Part shown: in pieces, positions 1 to 10,710 of the stretch
Layout: each line of letters begins with the position of its first letter
Numbering within the stretch: the stretch's first letter is position 1
Assembly (NCBI GenBank): GCA_021186555.1
Contig: JAJKFL010000014.1
Location: forward strand, 28,660,033-28,724,032
Direction: 5' to 3'
From: Reticulitermes speratus
Taxonomy: Eukaryota; Arthropoda; Insecta; Blattodea; Rhinotermitidae
Length of the DNA stretch: 64,000 nt
Position numbers and translations under genes: made by a program
Notes under the pieces: model-generated
Told to the model about the DNA's origin: nothing
Databases searched by the model: none
The model's input: only the letters and a program-made list of their open reading frames with translations

Positions 1-85
1 GTACAGTCGTGAAGAAATTGCAGGTTTCTTTACTTCTAAATGTGATTATTTATCAATAACTTAACATATTTAATTTTTATTCCAG

Positions 86-181
86 GCCTACTGACTGTAA
101 GAAATACGGAACTGTCTAGCAAGATTCGAGAGGAGAGCAAAATACAGAGGTTCACTCTCTTAGTCCGGGCATATGACTTGG
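86..181 (+). CDS. Cad86C-like: Cadherin (Cad86C-like), exon: end of last cadherin repeat
   Basis: First exon of the cadherin gene visible here; earlier exons lie left of the window. It follows a TTCCAG acceptor and ends at a GTATGA donor. Read from base 88 it gives LLTVRNTELSS...LLVRAYDLG, a typical late-repeat cadherin signature (G-x-LTV near the start, VRAYDLG near the end). This encodes residues 1-31 of the 1,087 counted in the window. It leaves one base (G) that joins GT of the next exon to make the Gly of LGVP. Cadherins are calcium-dependent extracellular adhesion proteins. The family is clear; the orthology to insect Cad86C is inferred mainly from the membrane-proximal and tail exons. 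Confidence 0.85.
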
Positions 182-543
182 GTATGACAACCTTCGACAA
201 TAACTATATACTTTTAACATGCTCCTAAACCTGTTAGTTGTTTAATCGAGTAGGGCCATCAGGTTTTCTTCTAACACATATTGCCCCCATGGCACCTTTA
301 AATTCAGAATTGGCCCTAAAACAATAAACCTGAGATACGTTTACGTTTTTAAGTTTATTCTTCCCCGTTGTGTTTGTAGCATCACAGTAAAACTCGACAA
401 ACGGTCCATCAACACAACATATATTCTTAGACGTCGAAAGAAAGTTACATGTCTCGGCTACTGAAGATATCCATCATCGGGCTGTACATAAAAGAATTTA
501 TTTATTTTACACCAACATCAAACTGTTTTATGTGCAATTTCAG

Positions 544-763
544 GTGTCCCTTACAAATCCAACACCGTACCCGTTCTGGTGTACCCTCCAGAACCAAACG
601 CCCGCAACATGACTTTCATCCTGAATGGGTATCCAGTGGACCCGAAAGAAACGGAGGAAATGCTGTCCAGAGTCACAGGGGGACGAGTGAAAATCCAAAA
701 CGTCCAGCCATTGCCTGTGAGGAAGATTCGGAGCGACGACTCAGGAAAATCTTCGGACGAGAA
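544..763 (+). CDS. Cad86C-like: Cadherin exon: last strand of repeat plus membrane-adjacent region
   Basis: Acceptor TTTCAG at 538-543, donor GTAAGT at 764. In frame with the previous exon it gives GVPYKSNTVPVLVYPPEPN, the closing strand of a cadherin repeat. A stretch beginning NMTFILNGYPVDPKETEE follows, reading as a small alpha/beta domain between the last repeat and the membrane. Long cadherins such as CDH23 and PCDH15 have a comparable membrane-adjacent domain; the equivalence here is my inference. Encodes residues 32-105; the last codon (AA|G, Lys) is completed by the next exon. An N-glycosylation sequon (NMT) is visible. The end is Ser/Asp-rich (SDDSGKSSDEK), probably a loop. Confidence 0.85.
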
Positions 764-990
764 GTAAGTCCAGTGACGCTTCACAAATTACAATCTTTTG
801 TCCTATTTTCGGCAAGACAATAAAATTACAATTCACATATTTTGGGATATTTATTTTCAACGCCAGTAACAACCACTCGGATATAATGTTACTGATATTG
901 CATTAGTTCTCCGCACAGTTTCTGCCGCAACTGAAGCACTTATCTAATTGTGGGGAAACATTTTCTGTTCCTGTTAAAAGATATATTGTT

Positions 991-1024
991 CTGTGTTACC
1001 AGTCGTTCTGTGTTACCAGTCGTT
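991..1024. repeat. Two-copy 17-base tandem duplication
   Basis: CTGTGTTACCAGTCGTT occurs twice back to back in the cadherin intron 763-2406. The copies are identical, so the duplication is recent. Confidence 0.85.
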
Positions 1025-1629
1025 TTGTCACAAAAGTTTTCAGCTCGCGATAGTCTTTAAATTTCCGATCAACAAGATGTTGCTTCTACACCGGAAAGGG
1101 ATGACAATCTCTCGGCGACAAATAATCTTTTCCTAATCAAAGTCAGTGTAGATTGCTTAGAAATTGGTTGCCAAGAAATGTTATTCTTTGACAGACCCAC
1201 CTGTCATAAGAATAACTAAGAATGGCACATTAATTCACATAATAACGTTCAAAAAGGAATACTAAATTGCCAAGTACTATAACACTATCGTTTTTTTTCT
1301 AAGTTGGGGACGTGAGGCCCCATGATTGAAGAGGCACCATGCTGCTAGTGTTATACAAGTTGCTTTTACACACTGATTTGTGTTCCTTTTCCGGTTTAAC
1401 CTTGAAAAACAAAACCAGAAAAGAAATACAAAACACGTTTTATAAGGTGATTCCTCTACCCATCTTATTGTACAGTAGTGAAGCACGGGTACTAAACCAA
1501 AAAGTTCACTAACTGCCGCAGAATTTTTTTTTGAGATCGGTTAAAGGTTTTACAAGACTGCATTGCTTTCGCAATAAAGATATTAGACAAGAGCTAAACG
1601 TCACTCCCATAATTGTAAATGTTGATAGC

Positions 1630-1790
1630 TGCAGGAAATGTTGGGTAGAACATTTACTAAGAACGGCTGGATCACGATTCCGAATACCGCCTTAAATTAT
1701 AATCGCAAAGGTAGAAGAGTTGTGGGACGTCCGAGAAAGAGATGGGTGTTGTGAATTCGGAACAGGCTAAAGGCCTAACCCTTGAAAGAA
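1630..1790 (+). mobile_element. Decayed 3' tail of a non-LTR retrotransposon
   Basis: Broken frames read WVEHLLRTAG and RRVVGRPRKRW, resembling the GRPRRRWEDNI-type end of insect endonuclease-reverse-transcriptase ORFs. Stops and a shift interrupt it. It is followed by a GAA/GAT microsatellite at 1797, which may have grown from the element's 3' end. Lies inside a cadherin intron. Confidence 0.45.
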
Positions 1791-1796
1791 AGACAG

Positions 1797-1856
1797 AAAG
1801 AAGAAGAAGAAGAAGATGATGATGATGATAAAGATGATGACGACGACGATGACGAA
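1797..1856 (+). repeat. GAA/GAT/GAC microsatellite
   Basis: Blocks of GAA, then GAT, then GAC trinucleotides. They read as an acidic run (EEEEDDDDD) in one frame. This is simple repeat in an intron, not evidence of coding. Confidence 0.9.
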
Positions 1857-2405
1857 GCTTCTACACACCACAGTTTTTATGGTGCCATATTCACGGCAAA
1901 CCCGGAAGTGGCCATAACCAGTTTAAGATTTCAGACACCAAACTTAGTGAAATTTCATTTGTGAAATTTCGTGATATCTTTTCCGGAAACAATTTCCGTG
2001 GGCAATGGTATATGCCTTATAGCAGTGCATCTCAGCTCGTAGGCAATGTTATATGCCTTATAGTAGTACTTCTCGGACAGTGCACATATAAACCAGACCT
2101 ATTGCTTACGTTTCAAAATCGCTAAGAAATAAGCTATTTATTTTTTAATGAATTTAAGTTTATTGTCTCACAGATACGACAAATATCAGAATAAAACAAT
2201 CATAAGTCATGATCTTAAAAACTTCGATGAACCATATGTTAAACATGTGTTATGGCCGACGTCTGCTTGGGAAGTTAGTTATATACAAAGCTGTTTCGTG
2301 AGGAATGTTTTCTGCCATTACCTCGAGACCTAAAGAAGTGGGAACGTAGGTTACATTTCTTCTGGGCAGCCTAATGGGCTACAATGTGAGGTGTTTTGTT
2401 CATAG

Positions 2406-2523
2406 GTCCGTTGTGTCGGCTAGGGTCCTGTATGACGACAATCCCACGGTGGATTTGACGAACATTCAAAGTGCACTTCGAAACTACCAGAACACAACAG
2501 TTGTCTACAAGCAAGAGAAAGTG
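2406..2523 (+). CDS. Cad86C-like: Cadherin exon: second half of membrane-adjacent region
   Basis: Acceptor CATAG, donor GTAAGT at 2524. The first base completes a Lys codon with the AA of the previous exon. The exon then reads SVVSARVLYDDNPTVDLTNI...VVYKQEKV, residues 105-144, and ends on a codon boundary. Strand-like segments (VVSARVLYD, TTVVYKQEKV) flank a helix-like stretch (LTNIQSALRN), consistent with a compact ferredoxin-type fold next to the membrane. One NTT glycosylation sequon is present. The 1.6-kb intron before it holds a decayed LINE tail and a GAA/GAT repeat. Confidence 0.85.
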
Positions 2524-2601
2524 GTAAGTTCTGTTGCAAACTAAGTACATACCTGATGTCCGTCCAGTATCTCAAAAAGGTATGTATTCCCGATGCTGTT
2601 A

Positions 2602-2822
2602 TTGGAATTTTTCATTGATATAATCCTTTCGGTCGCACTATGGCGCTGGGGTCAACTCAGCCTCTTACAGAATTGAGTATTTACTAGGAGTATTTCCTGG
2701 GGGGTAAAGACGGCCGGTGAGTAAGGCTGACAACCTTACCACATTCATGTGCCGATTGTCTAGAAATCTGGGAGCCTCAACATCCTGCAACCCTAAGGGC
2801 CTGTCCAGGCCTGTAATGGCCC
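2602..2822 (+). mobile_element. SINE group D, 5'-truncated copy
   Basis: Matches the body of the copy at 19645-19951 (TTGGAATTTTTCATTGA, GGGGGGTAAAGNCGGCCGGTG, CTAGAAATCTGGGAGCCTCA), but the tRNA-like head is missing. Lies in the cadherin intron 2524-2982. Confidence 0.85.
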
Positions 2823-2982
2823 CACGCCGAAAGCTTATTCAGCCTGCGTGTAAAAATGTTGTCATGCAGAGCAACAAAATTGACCCGCCGTGTATGACCT
2901 CCCAAAGTACTCGTACTATCTTAAACTGTATAATTAACAACGTACATAATTTTTTCAACACTTGTTGATCTGCTGTGTCCAG

Positions 2983-3113
2983 GAAGAGTACCATCGGGCG
3001 GAGAGCGCACTGTTCTGGATCCTCATGCTTCTGGCCATTCTGATCGTCATCATTATCGTTCTTCTATTGCTGTGCTGCATTTGTCCAGGTTGTCCATTGT
3101 ACGCAAATCCGAA
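2983..3113 (+). CDS. Cad86C-like: Cadherin transmembrane exon
   Basis: Acceptor GTGTCCAG, donor GTAAGT at 3114. Reads EEYHRAESALFWILMLL... and contains one clear transmembrane helix (about residues 153-174, Leu/Ile/Val only). It is followed by CCICPGCPLY, a Cys cluster at the cytoplasmic face that could be palmitoylated (inference). Encodes residues 145-187 and ends with AA, the first two bases of a split codon. This phase cannot join the best acceptor of the large last exon, which shows that another exon lies between them; it was found at 4584. Orientation (N-terminus outside) follows from the upstream cadherin repeat. Confidence 0.9.
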
Positions 3114-4583
3114 GTAAGTGCCTTTTAATCACTATACAGATTTATTTATGTCGGCCTAGTATAAAGATATGTGCTGCCGGGTAACATTACATTATATTTA
3201 CTAGTTGAGGCAAAATTTACAGAAGACTCTGTCCGCTTAAACCAGGTTTTCGCAGGACACGGCCTCATTTCTATTTGTTTAAATAATTTTCAATACCTAT
3301 CCGTCTATGTATAAGCCAGATTTGGTGGTATTTATACAATTCCTCCAGTTCTTCTAGCCCAAATATCTTCATCCTCAATTCTGTAACGTAATCCTTGACT
3401 TCCTTATTGTATTTGGTAAATCTAACACCTTTCCTCATGTTCTGTTTTATTAATGCTATTAATAATATTTTCAAATTCGTTCAGTTTGTTCAGTAGCTAC
3501 ACAATTCTAAAACTCATAAAATTGTCTCCGGATATCATCTAAACAAATTGGCTATAACATGACCCCTAATATCTTATCATACCAATTGAATTAGTAAGGT
3601 TTAAAGATTTTCTGTCTTCGATGTGATTTTGTCACCACTTGCATTAATTAGATTTTCAACACATATTAGTCATAAAATGTTGAGTTCTCGATGTATAGTT
3701 TTTAAGACAGTGAAGGCATACTACATAGGTTTTCATCCCCGAAAGTGCAGGTGTGAAAATTTTATCTGAGCCTTAATCATATTACCCGAGGAAACGAGAA
3801 AGACTTACAGAATTTTCGTCGATGAATCTAAATAAAAAAAATTACTTACTAGCTCTAAAGTTAGATGAGAGGATAATATTAAAAGTGTTTTGAAAATAGG
3901 CTGGGGGGTTAGTTGGACTGGTTCAGTTGGCTCAAGATGTGGTCCAGCAACGGGGTCTTAGGAGCATGGTATTAAGGGTATTGGTTACATAGAAAGCAGG
4001 AGTTTTTTACCAGTCGTTAAGACTACAGATCCTCAATGAAGACTCTGCTTAGCCTGACAATATTCTTCTTCATTTCATGGCATACAACATCCAGAGAGTT
4101 CCGACTTACCATTCTGTCGTTTCCAAGCTTTCGTAAAGCAACCTTTAATTGAGACATACTTTGTAGTATGCATTGGTGCCCAGCCTTTTAGTTCAACGTG
4201 TTTATCAGAGCACCTGTGCCGCCAAAAATGTGCAGTACTTCTTTTAGCACTGAGTAAGGGAGATCTTATCACTCGCACAACGTTTGGCATTTCAATGCTT
4301 ACAAACGTCTTCACCATAACAGAAAATGGGGACAAGGAAGGAAGTTAATAAGAGCTTATGTGAAGTGGAACTATGAGCTTTTCAAGAAGAGCTACTCCAT
4401 GCTTTCAATTTCCCAAACAACACAAAAATACGTTAAGAAGGGGCAGTTTTAAAGCGATATAACTCGTCCCTAGCAAGGAAATTTTTAATTTATTGCATCA
4501 TATAACCACAAAGCAAAGATAAGGCAGGCGAATTGTATATAATTTGGCTGTGTGTGTGTGCTTTTTAATGCGGCTGGACTCAG

Positions 4584-4672
4584 GAAAAGACAGCAGGTTG
4601 ATGCTCAGGCAGACACCGTGCACCTTGTGGTAAAGGAACACGGCAATGGCATGGAGACAAAGGCAGTGCAAG
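4584..4672 (+). CDS. Cad86C-like: Cadherin short juxtamembrane cytoplasmic exon (89 bases)
   Basis: Predicted from phase. It follows GACTCAG and ends CAAG|GTGGGT. Its first base completes AA|G (Lys). The exon then reads KRQQVDAQADTVHLVVKEHG followed by a short stretch ending ETKAVQ, and its last base G joins CC of the next exon to make Ala (AVQ-AEWVG). Both junctions keep frame and no stop occurs. The content (basic just inside the membrane, then VHLVV and ETKAVQ) resembles what I recall of the juxtamembrane tail of Cad86C-type proteins; that is memory, not a search. Encodes residues 188-217. It is too short to appear as an ATG-initiated reading frame, so automatic annotation could miss it. 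Confidence 0.82.
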
Positions 4673-5084
4673 GTGGGTGAGTAGTTGAGACCCGTTAAAG
4701 CTCACTGGGTATACACCGCCAGGTTTGACACTAAGAATCTGCACTTTGCTCGCACAATTTATTTACGCATTCCACATGATGCTTATATTAAACAGCGATT
4801 ATTTCCCTGTGCAAAATTTACCGAGTGGTCTTTCTGATTGAAACACACTGCACTACTCTTTTGTGAGGTACAAACCGAATCTTTGTTTATAGTGTAGATT
4901 AATTTTAGTCTTCAAAGATTAATTACACTGCAGTTAGCTGAAAGTTGTTTGAGGTCTCGAATGGATTTAATACTGGTGAAATAGCAGCTGAATTCCCGTC
5001 TTATTGTTTCCACAGAGAACCCTTACGTTGGCCAAATGAAATACGTTAAATTTTTGAAGGAAAATTTAAATTAACTGTTTCAGT

Positions 5085-5359
5085 AGGCCGTGCCATGGCT
5101 CAGGCGGTTAGTCGCCGGCCTCCCGGCCCGGGGTCGGTCCATGTGGGATTTGTGGTGGACAAAGTGGCACTGGGACAGGTTTCTCCCCGAGTACTTCGGT
5201 TTTCCCCAGTCAATTTATTCCTCCGGTGCTCCATTACTTGGAAAAATTAAAAAACTGATCACCTTTCTCTTCATTTTTCTCACAAGGTTTGCACAATAAG
5301 CCTTAGGGCTGCGGCGCGTTCGTAGCATCTGCTGCGGGGCCCTTCTCCACACAAAAAAA
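5085..5359 (+). mobile_element. SINE group B copy in cadherin intron
   Basis: Starts GGCCGTGCCATGGCTCAGGC (pol III A-box-like). It continues with CATGTGGGATTTGTGGTGGA and TGGCACTGGGACAGGTTT and ends in ACACAAAAAAAAA. The B-box region is shortened compared with the copy at 21966. The reading frames over it are SINE sequence, not a gene. Confidence 0.88.
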
Positions 5360-6224
5360 AACTTGCAGTAAATATGCATAAGAAATAATATTTTTGCCAC
5401 GGATCGAGAATGTAGTGTGGACTGAAGCATATCCCTTTCTGCCATTTTCTGGTTATGTTCTTAAATACTAGGCTCAATAGCCGCAGAAAACGTACTTTGT
5501 CCACCATAAACCCTATCCTCTACAGACTACATTTTAAAGTATTCTTGAATAAGCCAGTTGTTATGAAAAATTACAGGACTTTTACTCCTGGACTTCAGTA
5601 ACGTTTTTGTCATGACACTCTGAAGTATCTATATTGGTTTAGTTTTCGATATTGGTTACAGTTTTAACTACTAATATCGGAGCCGTAACCATTTGAATAC
5701 CTATCGTGTGTGATAACCCCAGTTATCTGTGTATCACTGCATAATGTGGTGCCGTATAATATATTCGGCTTTATCCCATTAGAATCTGTTATGTTGAAAT
5801 ACCTGCCATTGCTGTTGTAGCATAAGAATGTTATTCTTCACGTAAAGGCCTAAATATTTGTGTATATGAATGTAGCTCTAAACAGAAATTAATAGTTTGA
5901 ATTATTGAAACAGAAGTCATGTTTAGAATTTACATGTGGTTTACTTGGATTCAAATAAATTTTATACCTTCTGAGGGACTGTTTAGGTTGTGGCCGTAAT
6001 TTTTCGTCTTTGTTCTCCACAATGCGTTAATTTGTATTGAAATGAAGGCCAAAATAGTAAGTATGTATATCTGAATACGCCTGTGTGTGTGTGGGGGAGA
6101 GAGAAATAGGTGGGAAACACTAAGCTACAACGTGATGATACATGATCATCAGCAACAGAGAGCTGGTTTCGAATATTATAATTATATGGGTAGCAATTTA
6201 AATGTAATTTACTGCATGGAACAA

Positions 6225-6770
6225 AATGCCACTTGAGAAGCTACTAGTCGTACAGTCGATCAAGGAGTTGGCTGCCTGTTTTATGAAACGCGAAGTTCTT
6301 TAGTCGTGTTCGCAAGGCCTGATAGTACGCCCTACCCTGAGGAAAGAAAATCATATTTTCTCACACTACCGCGGCAAGAAGCAACTTAATATTAATTTCT
6401 CACCTATGCCTAGACATCCGAATTTGTCTCGACCCTGTTTTTAAGACAAAAAATGTTTGTATTTATTTCTCAGTTGTCCCATTTCCATGCCATGTACCAC
6501 CCAACTCGCTATGCTTTTTGATTTTGGAGCTTGTATATTAATGCTTAGGATATATTGAAATCAGTAAATATTTTTACGATATTTTTAATCTGAAGTGAAG
6601 AGACCGCTTGGAAGGCCTAAGCAAGAATGGGTGGAATATTAAAATGGATCTTATAGTAACAGAGCGTCAGGAGGTGGACTGGATTTAAGTTGCTCAAAAG
6701 GGGGTTCAGGTACGAGATTATAGGGCCACGATAATGAAATATTAGAGATGAGGAATTCCTTTACCAACTG
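6225..6770. mobile_element. Two fragments of LINE 3' sequence
   Basis: Bases 6225-6350 resemble 12730-12840 in the same orientation (CTTGAGAAGCTA...GTTTTATG...CCCTACCCTGAGG). Bases 6600-6770 on the + strand read RPLGRPKQEW and, after shifts, a decayed WEDNIKMDL / VDWI-LAQ signature typical of reverse-transcriptase C-termini in this window. They are in opposite coding senses, so two insertions are likely. Located in the last cadherin intron. Confidence 0.5.
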
Positions 6771-6885
6771 AGCGACTATCAGCTTATCAAGTAGGATCCT
6801 CTTCATTGAAGTGAGGTAATTATTTACGTTGTGTTTGGGCCCCTTGCCAAAAGCAACTACAGACAGTTTATTGTGTTCTTGTCAG

Positions 6886-9497
6886 CCGAATGGGTGGGAC
6901 ATCGAAGAGAAGCTTGGAGTGCCGATCAGCGGCAGGAGAGGCGCCAATCCTGGCGGTTCAATCGCAGGAACGTACCCAATAAGGAACACGAAGATTTCAG
7001 AAGTGTGCTGGACGACAGACAACATATTTACGATATCAACGGGCCGGCCGCAGCCTCAGTAAGCTTGAGAGGACCCGACGACAGGCACTCACTGCACAGC
7101 CTTCCTACTCAACACATGCGCCTCCGGGACAGACCAACTGTTATCTACACACGTGAACTTCAGGACCTACAACGCCAGGCGGACTTGGGACGCCGCGATA
7201 TATACCTTGAGGATATTGAGGGGACAGAATACCTCCCTGAAGGTCAGACACTAGACAATAGAAGAGTTAGAGGCAGAATTCCTCATCGCGAAATTCGAAT
7301 CAACGCAGAGGAAGACCATGATACTGACTCGATGAGAAGACATGAGGTAGAAAGGGGCTCTGATCTGGGTAGAGGCAGCGATTATAGACGTAACGACGCT
7401 AATAGAGATATGGATAAGGAAGGCCGAGAGTTCCGCATTTTGCTCCATCGGGGGAGCAATCAGCGGACTTCGTATGTCCATGCGGCAGCAGAAGCTGCAG
7501 CCGACTTGAGCACAGTAGTACCTTCGCGAAGGGAACAATTCTATATACGCGATGGAGATGCTGAAATACTGCGGCTTGTAACGAGAGGGAGATCACTGGA
7601 TGAGCAAGAGTTTGCTCAGGTGGGACCCCAACCCCAGCAGAGACCAATGACACTTGTTCCACCTCGAGAGCATCGTGATGTGAGGGCTGACGATGGCAAG
7701 GAGATCATTATGCAGCGCTTTATGCAGGACCAGCGCAATAACAGTAGCAGTCAGCAGGCAGAAGACACTGACGACAGAGGACTGCTGGCGAGTTTGCATC
7801 AGCAAGATGTGCTGGTGAGAAGACTCCTAGAGGACGAAGCGCGTTTGAACAACACCTTGCTGCTCACTGAGGCTCTCGTCGCTCAGCGCCAGCACGAGGA
7901 GTTTCTGGCAACAGCGGGAGAAAACATAGAGACACAGAGTCTTCCGGGGCAGACCACAATGGCTACTCAGACAGATGTGGACTCCAGCACTCAGACCGAG
8001 CCACTGCACCTCATGAGACCTCCCAGAAGACGTGCCAGGAGCGACAATGATGACTCCTATACAGAGGAAGAAGACGAAGAGGGAGAAGTTAATAATAAAG
8101 ATGCCGTGAAGTTAAACTCTTCCGGAAATGCAATATATGGGTTTTGGATTAAGAAGCAACGAAGTAAACGGAGGCGCAATTCCTTTCACAGAGGAGATTT
8201 AAGAGCAAAACGGGCAGGAGGGAAGGGCGGCTTCCTTGTGTCCGGTAAAAGACACAAGATCAAGACTCCAATACTTGAAGAGACCGAGAGTGCACTGGAA
8301 GCCGCTGAAGGACAGCACGATTACATCACATTCGGCAGTTACGCGCAGAACAAAAGTAGCATGTTGCGACGTCGGAAAAACAAGGCTAAAATTGCTACCA
8401 CTTCAGGAGAAATGGAAGTGACGATTTTGCCGAATCAGCTTCAAAATGAACCAGAGGACTTTGAAGAGACGCCGACAGACTCACTGGAGGAAGGATCGCC
8501 CTCCAATAAGAAGCACCCATTACGTGACAACAAGACGGATAGCCACAGAACTCAAACAACAAAAACAATTTCCACATCTGTAGACGATGTGAGACACGTA
8601 AATTTTGAGAGCGGTGGAGGGCATCGTATCGAATTTCAGGATAGTGGGATTCGTGGAAGGGGGAGAGTTCAAGCGTTAACTGACGCTGCATCAAGCGACT
8701 CCAATGGGCATCCTTCGGAACAGCAAAGCTCAGCTGAAGCTAAAGACAATGAGAGGCACAACGTGCCGGAATCTATTTATGAAAGAGGCGTAAACCAGAT
8801 GCGTAACAACAGTTCTGATACGGTATCGGATGTTTTTACATCTAGTAGAATATTTCGACGCAATTCTATTCCGAATAACGAGAAGTTTGACAAGAAAAAC
8901 GGATCGTCCAGGCGAGGATCCCTTTCTGAACCTGGTCGAAATGAGGTGCAAGACATATCGCAGAGACAGACTGTATCTAGTAGAGCGAAATCTGTAAGCC
9001 ACGTTAACAAAGTGGGGAAAAGGAACGAAGATGGTTCAATGAGTGGTCCTGTCGCAAGAAAGGGTTCGCGTTATATGGAATGGTATAAAACTAAACGAGA
9101 AGAAAGGGAAAGAAAAAAAGAGGAGGAAAAAGAGGAACAGAAAGACAAACAAAAGAAGAAACATAAAACCAATCAAAATAATCTAACAGACAAAAAAGCG
9201 GCTAAAAATTCAGAAAAAGGGAAACGGGGACCTTTGACCGAAAATAGAGGTCAACGGAAAGTACAAGAAGTAGAAGTGGATAAAGAGATGGAAAGGGCAG
9301 AGGAACAAATTTTAAAGGTAACAGTATTTGATGACGATATGGACTCTGGAATCGCCATGTCATCCATGGTGATGGGTGGAGGTGGCAGAAAGAAACGGAG
9401 TCAGCATTTGCTGGAAAAGAAAAGCGTCTTCACGATAGCGTATGACGACATGCAGACGAAACAGCTTCGGCCTGACAGCAGCTCGCCTACCTACTAG
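6886..9497 (+). CDS. Cad86C-like: Cadherin terminal exon: long cytoplasmic tail and stop
   Basis: Acceptor TTGTGTTCTTGTCAG at 6871-6885 is pyrimidine-rich. Frame is open from there to TAG at 9495-9497 (870 codons including stop). The start AEWVGHRREAWSADQRQERR is Trp-rich and looks like the best conserved part. The rest is highly polar and probably disordered. Visible features: two TQT tripeptides at residues 578-580 and 586-588 in MATQTD/SSTQTE, possible dynein light chain LC8 sites (inference); an acidic run EEEDEEGE near 612; many RRGS/RRNS-type basic-Ser sites; a Lys/Glu-rich, helix-prone stretch near 950-990. It ends SSSPTY, which is not a standard PDZ ligand. A single uninterrupted exon of this size fits a gene under constraint, since chance stops are absent throughout. 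Confidence 0.9.
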
Positions 9498-10315
9498 CAT
9501 CTCACATGGCAACAACTGACAGCATTCTTCTTCAAAGGGGCCACAGGACAATACGGCCCAATCTCTCGTATTATCTAGATATACGGTTTCGGAACCATGA
9601 TCTGAGTGTCGGGGCAGTGGACAACAGTACATGCCTTAAATGCTGCGCCCACTGCGACCGGCTCACTGACAGAGTTGTGCAGGCTGGCGCAGAGCCGACT
9701 GACACTTTCGAAACGTCATGATATTTTACACAACAGAAAATGGATGAAATTAATTGCACCAATTTTAAGTACTAAGCAAGCAATTTATTGCTTACTTATT
9801 ACCTTTTATAGATAGATAACATGTTGAAGGTTGCCTCCTTCATTTGCAACACATTGCCTTAGACGATTCACAAAATTGTCAAAATCTTGGCGCAACAGCT
9901 GTTGATTTATGTCATCCCGAATAGCAAACCTAGTCCCTGTATTGTGTGTGAGCGATTCCTGTATATACACTCTTTCAAGTATCCGGAACCGTGGGGTCCG
10001 GCGACCCTACAGGCCACGGGATACCCTATAAATGGAAATGCTCTTCGTTCCTTATTAACACGCTACATACTCCACTGATCCATTGTCACTGAACAGGGTT
10101 TAAAATGGCATGACTTTATCTCTTCCTCGGTGCACAGACTCTGCCCCCTTCCCCCATCGCAGGGCAAAAGTGCGTTCTTAAATGTGTCAGTCTGCTCTGC
10201 GCCACTCTGCATCTTGTAGCTGTAAATGACCGGTACTTCCTGCTGCAGCTTGCTTCACTTGTTTCGATTGAAATACATCTGTTATAAGCCTATTTGTATC
10301 AAAAATTTATTTAAA

Positions 10316-10321
10316 AATAAA
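10316..10321 (+). terminator. Possible polyadenylation signal of the cadherin gene
   Basis: AATAAA about 820 bases after the cadherin stop codon, in AT-rich sequence. It is the first canonical hexamer found downstream and lies just before a SINE (10412). Position is plausible for an insect 3' UTR; no downstream GT-rich element was verified. Confidence 0.35.
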
Positions 10322-10411
10322 TGCCATTACCTCCTACATACGAGGAAATTAGTTTTCAAAATTCACCCTACCCTTAGTTTGTCAATCTAAAACTATCATT
10401 AACAATTGCGA

Positions 10412-10699
10412 GGTAAAGGGTAAAGTTCTCCCTAGAATGGGCCATGAAGGCCCAGAGGGGGAGTAGTGGTATAGCTGTACTCTTTCTTTAACCCTGGCAC
10501 TAGATGAGGGTGGGTGGTCAACTCCACGCCCCGGCCGCTTTACCCCCGGGAAAGAGATCCGTTACCCATTGTACAGGAGGCTGGGTGGGCCCCAGGGCCA
10601 GTCTGGACGGCTGCGGAAAATCTCGCCCCTACCGGGATTCGATCCCCGGACCGTCCAGCCCGTAGCGAATCGCTACACCGACTGAGCCATCCCGGCCCA
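10412..10699 (-). mobile_element. SINE group C, full-length copy
   Basis: On the minus strand it starts with a tRNA-like head (GGGCCGGGATGGCTCAGTCG, B box GGGGATCGAATCCC). It runs through the GGGGGTAAAGCGGCCGGGGC core to a 3' end near 10412. Flanked by imperfect 11-base duplications AACAATTGCGA (10401-10411) and AACAATAGCGA (10700-10710), consistent with target-primed insertion. Confidence 0.88.
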
Positions 10700-10710
10700 A
10701 ACAATAGCGA

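Noticed and set aside
3890-4010. Possible LINE tail (VQLAQDVVQQRGLRSMVL-like)
   Set aside because: The similarity to the DWI-LAQDR signature is too short and broken to list as a feature.
6853-6862. Alternative acceptors for the last cadherin exon that would join the transmembrane exon directly
   Set aside because: Phase would fit, but both lack a pyrimidine tract. The exon at 4584-4672 with the strong acceptor at 6885 fits phase and gives a more plausible protein.
9483-9497. C-terminal PDZ-binding motif (SPTY)
   Set aside because: Position -2 is Pro, which fits no common PDZ ligand class.
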